From QHXN01 sp040509515 (lineage in GTDB: Bacteria; Acidobacteriota; Blastocatellia; Pyrinomonadales; Pyrinomonadaceae), in assembly GCA_040509515.1 (NCBI GenBank), contig JBEVKV010000616.1, forward strand, positions 1 to 14,884: DNA of 14,884 nt. Direction: 5' to 3'. Below the pieces are notes generated by a model. It saw only the letters and a program-made list of their open reading frames with translations. It made no database searches and was not told the origin of the DNA. The position numbers and the translations under genes are program-made. Shown here one piece after another: positions 7,869-12,526 of this stretch (the stretch's first letter is position 1; each line of letters opens with the position of its first letter).

Positions 7869-8945
7869 TCAACGGATGACCTGAACGGGGAGTTGGCCGA
7901 CCGAGGGGACGACCGCGCCGACGAGGCTGCGCAGGATGCGCTTGCCGCCCGAGATGGGCACGTCGATGATGTCGTTCGGCAGCAGCGCCACGTCCTCGGC
8001 CTGCCGCTTGTCGATGGCCTTGAGGTCGACGAATATCTCGCGGCTGCCCGCGCCGTTGGGCTCCTGCCGGATGATGCGGACGCGCTCTTTCTTCGTGTCG
8101 GGCATCGTCCCGCCGACCATCGCGATGGCGCGCGAGACGGTGAGGCGCTCGTCCTTCAGCGTGACGGGGCCGGGGCGCAGGACGTTGCCGACGACGTAAG
8201 CCTCCTTCGCCTCGGGCAGCGTAATCACGTCGCCGGGCTGGAGGTAAGGGTTCGCGCGCTCGTCCGCCGTCAGAGTGTCTTCGAGCTTGAAGGTGAGGAA
8301 CGACGGCGCGGAGGCGTCGTCAATCGTCCTCGCCGACGCGGCCTGCGCGGGCGCGTCGGCCGCCGCCGGTTTCGCCTCGCACATGCCGGGCGCGGGCATG
8401 CGCGCGATCTGTATGCGCCCGCCGCTGCGTTCGGTCGCGCCGCCGGCGTAGAACTGCAGGAGTTCGAGCAGGCGGACGGGGCGTCGGAGCTGGAACTGGC
8501 CGGGGCGCGCGACCGCGCCGTTGATGGCGACGGGCTGCGAGTTGTACTCGCGGACTTTGACGACGACTTGCGGGTTGCGCTTGTACTTGACGTAGAAGCG
8601 CCGCAGGTACTCCTGCAACTCGTTCGTGGTCATCCCTGCGGCGCGCACCTCGTTCTGCTCCTCGTTCTGGACGGAGAGCAGCGGAATCATCCCGCACTCG
8701 TTGACCTCCAAAGCCTCGGCCGAGAACTGCGCGACGATGTCGGGCGCGGTGACGCGTATGGTCAGCACGTCGCGCGCGCCGATGCGGTACTGCTCGGCCG
8801 CCGCGGGCGGCGCAGGATTCGCGGGCTGCTGCGCGCCGGCCGCCGAGAAGGCTCCCGCGAGACAGAGCGCGGCGGCGGCGACGCACACGCGCGCGCAGGG
8901 GAAGAGACCCCGACGGCTCGCCCTGACGTGTGGACTGGATTTCAT
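7869..8945 (-). CDS. Outer-membrane polysaccharide export protein (OPX/Wza-like, Poly_export + SLBB)
   Basis: The product is 358 residues from ATG 8945. A GTG at 8960 would add five residues, but the best Shine-Dalgarno (GGAGGTG, 8958-8964) overlaps that GTG, so the ATG is preferred despite a 12-base spacer. A signal peptide covers about residues 1-38: a basic start, hydrophobic VCVAAAALCLAGAF, then SAAGA before QQ. No lipobox cysteine is present, unlike E. coli Wza. The Poly_export domain spans about 50-135 (YRIGARDVLTIRV; YKRNPQVVVKV). SLBB-type beta-grasp repeats start at about 138 (PVAINGAVARPGQFQL) and about 248 (EAYVVGNVLRPGPVTL). An Ala/Pro-rich linker at about 185-210 separates them. 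It should form the periplasmic/outer-membrane exit conduit docking on the tyrosine kinase encoded next. The C-terminal helix-like segment (about 337-358) may be the outer-membrane part. Confidence 0.93.
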   Translation of the reverse strand: MKSSPHVRASRRGLFPCARVCVAAAALCLAGAFSAAGAQQPANPAPPAAAEQYRIGARDVLTIRVTAPDIVAQFSAEALEVNECGMIPLLSVQNEEQNEVRAAGMTTNELQEYLRRFYVKYKRNPQVVVKVREYNSQPVAINGAVARPGQFQLRRPVRLLELLQFYAGGATERSGGRIQIARMPAPGMCEAKPAAADAPAQAASARTIDDASAPSFLTFKLEDTLTADERANPYLQPGDVITLPEAKEAYVVGNVLRPGPVTLKDERLTVSRAIAMVGGTMPDTKKERVRIIRQEPNGAGSREIFVDLKAIDKRQAEDVALLPNDIIDVPISGGKRILRSLVGAVVPSVGQLPVQVIR

Positions 8946-8978
8946 AATTTTACTGCTCACCTCCCCGGCGCGCCGCCT

Positions 8979-9260
8979 TCAACGTCCCGAAAGCCCCGTC
9001 CGGCGCGAGAGCATCGCTTCGCGCAGGTGGTTCGGGCGCGCGAGGTTGAGGACGGTGTTGCCGAGGATGACGTTCAGCTCCTCGGCCTCTCGGACGAAAG
9101 AGCCCTCCAAAGGCTTGTCGCCGGTCTTCGCGACGACGCCCTCGCGCACCCACTGCCAGAACTGCGCCTGCGTCGTCCAGAAGCTCCTGCCGTTGCGGCA
9201 GACGACCATCGCCGTGCGCTTCTTCTTCTTCTTCTCGGCCTTCCGCTTCTCGCTGCTCAT
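8979..9260 (-). CDS. Small lysine-rich protein of unknown function at the head of the EPS genes
   Basis: I do not recognise a named family. The product is 93 residues from ATG 9260; a GTG at 9299 would give 106, but that extension reads like untranslated leader. The first 15 residues (MSSEKRKAEKKKKKR) are highly basic, encoded partly by five AAG codons in a row. A compact globular-looking part follows, with aromatic-rich VVCRNGRSFWTTQAQFWQWV (about 19-38), then EGVVAKTGDKPLEGSFVRE, and an amphipathic hydrophobic C-terminal region (about 60-85, ELNVILGNTVLNLARPNHL). There is no signal peptide or transmembrane helix, so it should be cytoplasmic. It sits between the regulator and the OPX gene, 33 bases before the latter, in the same direction. 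A role in controlling or assembling the export machinery is a guess from position. A purine-rich stretch but no clear Shine-Dalgarno precedes the ATG. That it is a real gene is supported by its non-random composition in this frame. Confidence 0.7.
   Translation of the reverse strand: MSSEKRKAEKKKKKRTAMVVCRNGRSFWTTQAQFWQWVREGVVAKTGDKPLEGSFVREAEELNVILGNTVLNLARPNHLREAMLSRRTGLSGR
9219..9234. repeat. Short CTT/AAG trinucleotide repeat
   Basis: About five tandem CTT units on the plus strand (AAG on the coding minus strand) encode the five-lysine run of the small basic protein. The tract is too short to be an obvious slippage switch, and a 3-base change would only alter lysine number without shifting the frame. 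Confidence 0.6.
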
Positions 9261-9404
9261 TTCGTTTCGTTTCAAACCTGGAACTGTCCCGACGAACACA
9301 CCCCGGCCGCCACATGTCCTTAGGATTTTCGCCCGCCGCAGGCTACTGACCCGGCACGTCGTACCCCCGCGTGGGGGGAAGCCTCAAGCGAGGCGCTCGA
9401 ATTT
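9261..9404 (-). other. Intergenic leader between the LuxR gene and the small EPS-head gene, with tandem hairpins
   Basis: This 144-base spacer is the largest gap inside the operon. Just after the LuxR stop the minus strand can fold GCCTC-gctt-GAGGC (9381-9394), then CCCCC-acgc-GGGGG (9364-9377), and further on a short TCCTAAGGA palindrome. No uridine run follows either hairpin on the minus strand, so a classic intrinsic terminator is not supported. On the plus strand a five-T run follows the second hairpin by several bases, but no plus-strand gene needs a terminator here. I compared it from memory with the c-di-GMP-I riboswitch core and saw no match. It may be a processing site, attenuator or structured leader. 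Confidence 0.45.
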
Positions 9405-10013
9405 TTAGCGCGCGCCCGCGTCGGCCGTGTCCGACCTCAAAAGGCGCGAGACAAGCTCGGCGCGTCGCCGCACACCGAGCTTGATGAAGAGGTGCCGCAT
9501 GTGAAACTTCACCGTCTGCTCGGTGATGCAGAGGCGGTCGCCGATCTCGGCGTTCGTCAGCCCCTCAGCGCAGCAGAGCGCGACCTGCGCCTCGCGGCGG
9601 CTGAGGTCGTAACCGCCCGCGACGCGCTCCAACGCCTGCGCGAAGCCCGCCCCGCGCGCGTGGCTCTGGTACTCCTTCGGGTACGGGTCGAGCCCGGCCG
9701 CGCGCCTGCGCTCGAAAATCTCTTCGGGGTCGTAGACGAGATAGAAGCTGGCCGCCTGCTCCTCCGTACCGTCGTCCGCGGCGGCGCGCTTGCAGTCGAT
9801 GCTGAACTTCGCCACCAGACCCGCGCGCGCGCGCCGCAGCGTCGTGTAGCTCCCCAGTCCCGTCAGCTCAAGCAGACGGCGCAGGCTGAGGCTCCCGACG
9901 CACGAGAGGCCCGCGCCGCCCGTCGCCTCGCGCAGCGCCTCGTAGAGCGCGTGCTCGACCGGCGAGTGGCTGAGCGCAAGCAGCGCGGTCGCGCCCTGAG
10001 AGGTAGTCTCCAT
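9405..10013 (-). CDS. LuxR-type transcriptional regulator with an added N-terminal HTH-like region
   Basis: The product is 202 residues from ATG 10013 (a TTG at 10016 directly precedes it). The C-terminal part (about 134-193) is a clear LuxR/GerE HTH: YDLSRREAQVALCCAEGLTN, then AEIGDRLCITEQTVKFHMRH and LFIKLGVRRRAELVSRLL. The N-terminal part (about 16-72: SPVEHALYEALRE, then SLSLRRLLELTGLGSYTTLR and RARAGLVAKFSI) reads as a second winged-helix-like unit, with a likely recognition helix at GSYTTLRRARAGL. There is no receiver domain with its phosphorylated Asp and no autoinducer-binding domain. A joining stretch (about 85-130) contains YLVYDPEEIFERRRAAGLDP. As first gene of the operon, downstream of a strong promoter, it probably controls the polysaccharide genes and perhaps itself; this is inferred from position. 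No Shine-Dalgarno is evident before the start. Confidence 0.88.
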   Translation of the reverse strand: METTSQGATALLALSHSPVEHALYEALREATGGAGLSCVGSLSLRRLLELTGLGSYTTLRRARAGLVAKFSIDCKRAAADDGTEEQAASFYLVYDPEEIFERRRAAGLDPYPKEYQSHARGAGFAQALERVAGGYDLSRREAQVALCCAEGLTNAEIGDRLCITEQTVKFHMRHLFIKLGVRRRAELVSRLLRSDTADAGAR

Positions 10014-10121
10014 CAAAATATCCGGGGTTCCGGTGTGCGGCGTCGGCCGCGCGACGCGAAAGAAAACGAGTGTGCCGGCGGACGAGCCGCCCGCCTCCGC
10101 TTCAAACGGAACACTTCATCT

Positions 10122-10133
10122 GTAGAGCTTGAA
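10122..10133. repeat. Direct repeat copy 1 (GTAGAGCTTGAA)
   Basis: This is a perfect 12-base match to the copy at 10220-10231, 98 bases apart. A shorter GCTTGAA also occurs at 10246-10252. On the minus strand it reads TTCAAGCTCTAC. It could be a repeated operator. Confidence 0.55.
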
Positions 10134-10158
10134 CGGGCGCGGGCGCGGCGGCGCTCCC

Positions 10159-10190
10159 CCTTTGTGGGTGCTAAAAAACCACCCTAAAGG
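10159..10190. repeat. Interrupted inverted repeat with A/T-rich loop
   Basis: CCTTT (10159-10163) and GGGTG (10166-10170) pair with CACCC (10180-10184) and AAAGG (10186-10190), with one- or two-base interruptions between the two stem halves. The loop has six A on the plus strand, six T on the minus strand. In the minus-strand leader RNA it would put a U-run in the loop, not after the stem, so it is not an ordinary terminator. Confidence 0.45.
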
Positions 10191-10219
10191 CGGCGTCCGG
10201 GCGGGAATTTTCAAAATCC

Positions 10220-10231
10220 GTAGAGCTTGAA
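10220..10231. repeat. Direct repeat copy 2 (GTAGAGCTTGAA)
   Basis: Second copy of the 12-mer, lying about 110-125 bases downstream of the predicted operon start site on the minus strand. On that strand the sequence around it also reads as a short frame ending in TFKLYGF and a stop, so a decayed gene end is an alternative to an operator. Confidence 0.55.
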
Positions 10232-10264
10232 GGTCAGAAACACCCGCTTGAAATGAAAGGAAGA

Positions 10265-10283
10265 AGCCGTGATTGAAACGGCT
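10265..10283 (-). other. Leader hairpin followed by pyrimidine tract (possible attenuator)
   Basis: On the minus strand AGCCGT-ttcaatc-ACGGCT forms a 6-bp stem with a 7-base loop, followed by TTCTTCCTTTCATTTC. It lies about 60-80 bases after the predicted start site. The tract is broken by C, so termination would be weak at best. Confidence 0.35.
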
Positions 10284-10349
10284 GAAGGCTCTTTCGGCCC
10301 CGCTTATTCCGGCGGGAGCGCAGGCTGTTCGGCGTCAAAAGTCGTGGGG

Positions 10350-10377
10350 ATTCTAACAAAAGGCCCGCGCTTGTCAA
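10350..10377 (-). promoter_or_regulatory. Sigma-70 promoter of the EPS operon
   Basis: On the minus strand the consensus -35 box TTGACA (10377-10372) is followed by a 16-base spacer and the -10 box TAGAAT (10355-10350). It points toward the LuxR gene, with expected initiation near 10343. This is the best promoter-like sequence seen between genes in the window and stands out in GC-rich DNA. Confidence 0.75.
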
Positions 10378-10415
10378 ATCATGAGTGTCCAACCACACAT
10401 AGTCCACATTCGGAA

Positions 10416-10434
10416 ACGCCCCGCGCGCGGGCGT
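10416..10434. repeat. GC-rich palindrome upstream of the EPS promoter
   Basis: ACGCCC (10416-10421) and GGGCGT (10429-10434) flank CGCGCGC. It lies between the large inverted repeat and the promoter -35 box. It may be part of a terminator region or an operator. Confidence 0.35.
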
Positions 10435-10438
10435 CAAC

Positions 10439-10510
10439 AAAAGGCGTCAGCCGGCGGGCGCGTCGGGGAAAATTTACACTCCCTCCGCTCTCTTCGACGC
10501 GCCCGCCGGC
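10439..10510 (-). terminator. Long hairpin, probable terminator of the sugar dehydrogenase gene
   Basis: A perfect 16-base inverted repeat, GCCGGCGGGCGCGTCG (10450-10465) and its complement (10495-10510), extends to about 20 bp with G-U pairs. The loop is about 21 bases and AT-rich. It starts 27 bases beyond the dehydrogenase stop on the minus strand. A TTTT run (10442-10439) follows after seven bases. The stem is unusually long and the T-run somewhat distant for an intrinsic terminator, but position and orientation fit. Confidence 0.55.
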
Positions 10511-10536
10511 CTCTAATGACCCGCAGCCCGACCGAC

Positions 10537-11901
10537 TCACCGTCCCGCGTAAGAGACGCGCCAGACCGTGTTCGAGCCGTCGTCCGAGACGAAGAGCGCG
10601 CCGTCGCGCGCGACCGACACGCCGACGGGCCGCCCCCAGACCTCGCCCGTCGGGGTGACGAAGCCGGTCAGGAAGTCTTCGTACTCGCCGGTCGGCACGC
10701 CGTCCCTCTGCGGCACGCGGATGACCTTGTAGCCGGTTCGCTTCGCGCGGTTCCATGAGCCGTGCAGGGCCGAGAAGGCGTCGCCCGCGTACTCGCGCGG
10801 GAACTGCCGGCCCGTGTAGAAGACCATCTCCAAAGAGGCCGAGTGCGACTGCAAAAGCACGTCGGGCGCGATGACCTTGTCGCGCAGCTCCGTGCGCGCG
10901 CCCGCGTGTCGGGGGTCTTGGTTCGGGCCGAGGTAGAACCACGGCCAGCCGTAGAAGCCGCCGTCGCGCACGCGCGTCACGTAGTCCGGAACGAGGTCGT
11001 CGCCGAGCCCGTCGCGCTCGTTCACCGACGCCCAAAGCTCGCCCGTGCGCGGGTGGACGGCGATCCCGACGGCGTTGCGTATCCCCGAAGCGAAGGTGCG
11101 CTCGCCCGTCCCGTCGGGCTTGAACTCAAGAATGGTCGCGCGCCGCTCTTCGTTCGCCGAAGCGTTCTCCCAGACGTTCGTGAGCGAGCCGACCGAGACG
11201 AACATCCGCCGGCCGTCGAGCGAGAAGGCGATGTCGCGCGTCCAGTGCCCGCCGCCGCGAAGCTGTCCGCCGCCCGGCAGGTCGGGCACGACCACCGCGG
11301 CCGCGCCGCGCGCCTTCAGGTCGCCGGCGCGATAGGGGAAGCGCACGACCGAGTCCGTGTTGGCGACGTAGACGTGTGTCGGATTATCGCCCGGCGGGTA
11401 GAAGGCGATGCCGAACGGGCGTCGCAAGCCCTCCGCGAAGACCTCGTTCGTCTCTGCTTTGCCAGCGCCCGCCGCGCTTCTCAACACGCGCACGCGCCCC
11501 GAGTAGCTCTCCGCGACGAAGAGGTCGCCGTTGGGAGCCGTGCGGATGAGGCGCGGCCTGTCGAGCCCGGCGGCGAACTCTTCGACCTTAAAGCCGGCCG
11601 GAGCCTTCGGCCACGCGCCCTCGGGTCGCGGGACGACGCGCGAGCCCGCGTCCACCGAGCGCGACGCGTACGGCCGCGGCAGGTCGGCCGCCGTGATGCG
11701 CCGCCGCACCCCCGGCGCGTCGCTCGTCCAATCGCCGAACGCGCCCTGCCCCGTCAGCGCCTTGCCCTGCTGCCGCGCCGCCTGCCCCGGCCGACTCTGC
11801 CGCGCGGAAGCGTCTCTCCACACGAACGCCCACGCCGCCAACACCACCGCCGCGACCGCCGCGACGGTCAACACAGACTTCCTCATCCTTAAAGATTTCA
11901 C
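10537..11901 (-). CDS. Exported PQQ-type sugar dehydrogenase (sorbosone dehydrogenase / soluble GDH-like beta-propeller)
   Basis: The product is 454 residues. The start chosen is GTG at 11901 because AAGGAGG (11910-11916) lies exactly 8 bases before it, while the ATG at 11886 has no usable site. An N-terminal hydrophobic segment (about 9-28, SVLTVAAVAAVVLAAWAFVW) is a signal peptide or membrane anchor. The propeller begins near GFKVEEFAAGLDRPRLIRTA (103-122) with repeats such as NGDLFVAESYSGRVRVL. GGGHWTRDIAF (216-226) contains H219, at the place of the catalytic histidine of soluble glucose dehydrogenase. SVNERDGLGDDLVPDY (292-307) and GGFYGWPWFY (314-323) are the conserved metal/cofactor-region motifs of the family. 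The end repeats the blade motif (RPVGVSVARDGALFVSDDGS). It should oxidise a sugar in the periplasm using PQQ, but substrate and real cofactor use are unproven; many such homologues lack tests. Confidence 0.85.
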   Translation of the reverse strand: MKSLRMRKSVLTVAAVAAVVLAAWAFVWRDASARQSRPGQAARQQGKALTGQGAFGDWTSDAPGVRRRITAADLPRPYASRSVDAGSRVVPRPEGAWPKAPAGFKVEEFAAGLDRPRLIRTAPNGDLFVAESYSGRVRVLRSAAGAGKAETNEVFAEGLRRPFGIAFYPPGDNPTHVYVANTDSVVRFPYRAGDLKARGAAAVVVPDLPGGGQLRGGGHWTRDIAFSLDGRRMFVSVGSLTNVWENASANEERRATILEFKPDGTGERTFASGIRNAVGIAVHPRTGELWASVNERDGLGDDLVPDYVTRVRDGGFYGWPWFYLGPNQDPRHAGARTELRDKVIAPDVLLQSHSASLEMVFYTGRQFPREYAGDAFSALHGSWNRAKRTGYKVIRVPQRDGVPTGEYEDFLTGFVTPTGEVWGRPVGVSVARDGALFVSDDGSNTVWRVSYAGR

Positions 11902-11909
11902 TGCAACCC

Positions 11910-11916
11910 CCTCCTT
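11910..11916 (-). promoter_or_regulatory. Shine-Dalgarno deciding the GTG start of the sugar dehydrogenase
   Basis: AAGGAGG on the minus strand is a full match to the anti-Shine-Dalgarno core, 8 bases before GTG 11901. It decides between that start and the ATG 15 bases further in. Confidence 0.75.
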
Positions 11917-11946
11917 GCTCGAAAACCTTGTCCGCAGTTCCCACGC

Positions 11947-12336
11947 TCAGCGACTCTTGTTAAGAATCGCGGAGGCCGTGTACTCGTTCGACCCGGGTTG
12001 GGAGAACCAGTAGCCGAGTTGGCGCGAGTTGAGACGCTGGATGACGACGCGGCCGCGCTGCGCGCAGCGCTCGGCCCCGCGCGTGATGGTCTCGCGGAAG
12101 ACGGCGCGGCTTCCGTCGAGGCTCAGGAGCCTCCAGCGCCCGCCGCATTCGAGCGAAGGGTAGTCGACCGTGTAGGTGCGCCCCTTCGCCGTCAGCTTCA
12201 TCGTCCAGGTGGTGCTGCTGTCGGTCTGGTACCCCGTCCCCGTCCACTCGCCGCGCAGCCAGCCGCCGCGCGTCTGACCGCAGACGACCGCCGCCGACAA
12301 AAGCAGCAGGCCGGCCGCCAACATGAATCGCTTCAT
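11947..12336 (-). CDS. Small secreted two-cysteine beta-rich protein, function unknown
   Basis: The product is 129 residues. The start chosen is ATG 12336, with AAAGGAG (12343-12349) 6 bases upstream, giving the clear signal peptide MKRFMLAAGLLLLSAAVVCG; a longer open frame back to 12495 has no such support and reads as intergenic DNA. C19 lies at the end of the signal region, but the preceding VV does not make a proper lipobox. The mature part looks beta-rich: WLRGEWTGTGYQTDSSTTW (26-44), TYTVDYPSLECGGRWRLL (54-71), AVFRETITRGAERCAQRG (78-95). C64 and C91 may form a disulfide. The pattern G-x-Y-x-V-x-YP-x-x-x-CGG-W followed by F-x-E-x-I-x-x-G-x-x-x-C resembles a small lipocalin-like extracytoplasmic domain seen alone and at the ends of some bacterial kinases; I offer that only as a resemblance. 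It lies 45 bases before the sugar dehydrogenase and is probably cotranscribed. Confidence 0.8.
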   Translation of the reverse strand: MKRFMLAAGLLLLSAAVVCGQTRGGWLRGEWTGTGYQTDSSTTWTMKLTAKGRTYTVDYPSLECGGRWRLLSLDGSRAVFRETITRGAERCAQRGRVVIQRLNSRQLGYWFSQPGSNEYTASAILNKSR

Positions 12337-12526
12337 AAGCTTCTCCTTTGCGTCTATATTGCCCACGCCGAGCCTCCCGGGCAAGGCGGCGCGCGCGTCC
12401 AAAATCGTGGGATTTATACAAAAACAACTGTCTTTCTTTATGCGTATAACTTCCGCTATAGTAACGCGCGCCCGCGGCCCCACAGATGGGGTCATCTCTT
12501 ACTCGAACCCTCGGAGTCAAAACAAC
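12337..12526. promoter_or_regulatory. Divergent promoter region between secreted-protein gene and tricorn gene
   Basis: This 190-base stretch separates divergent starts and contains the most AT-rich patch nearby (about 12405-12462). On the plus strand TATAGT (12457-12462) is a fair -10 box with a poor -35 (TTCTTT-like, about 17 bases upstream). On the minus strand TATAAA (about 12414-12419) preceded by TG could be a -10 box for the secreted-protein gene. Neither has a convincing -35, so an activator or an alternative sigma factor is possible. GGAG at 12513-12516 is the ribosome site of the tricorn gene. Confidence 0.4.

Larger units (their letters stand above)
10014..10349 (-). other. Long structured leader of the EPS operon (non-coding)
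   Basis: This stretch lies between the predicted transcription start (about 10343) and the LuxR start, roughly 330 bases of untranslated RNA on the minus strand. I see no convincing gene. It holds a hairpin at 10265-10283, an interrupted inverted repeat at 10159-10190 and a 12-base direct repeat at 10122-10133 and 10220-10231. GC-rich self-complementary stretches also lie near 10072-10092. Its length and content suggest post-transcriptional control, a structured RNA or regulator-binding sites. No known riboswitch class was recognised by eye. Confidence 0.45.

Noticed and set aside
8950..9315. Minus-strand open frame of 121 codons overlapping the small basic protein
   Set aside because: The alternative frame has EEEEE/Arg low complexity and no support; the overlapping frame with FWTTQAQFWQWV is more protein-like.
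7662..9323. Plus-strand open frame of 553 codons across the export and small-protein genes
   Set aside because: It spans several minus-strand genes and their gaps and has low-complexity Arg/Val/Asp composition; no domain seen.
9261..9404. c-di-GMP riboswitch upstream of the EPS genes
   Set aside because: I looked for the conserved CACGCACAGGGCAAACC and GGTAGCGGGGTTACC-like core elements and did not find them on either strand; only simple hairpins are present.
10234..10440. Minus-strand open frame of 68 codons in the intergenic region
   Set aside because: It runs through the near-consensus promoter and a palindrome, has no ribosome site and no recognisable composition.
12337..12495. N-terminal extension of the small secreted protein to 182 residues
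   Set aside because: The internal ATG at 12336 has an ideal Shine-Dalgarno and begins a textbook signal peptide; the extension covers the AT-rich divergent promoter region.
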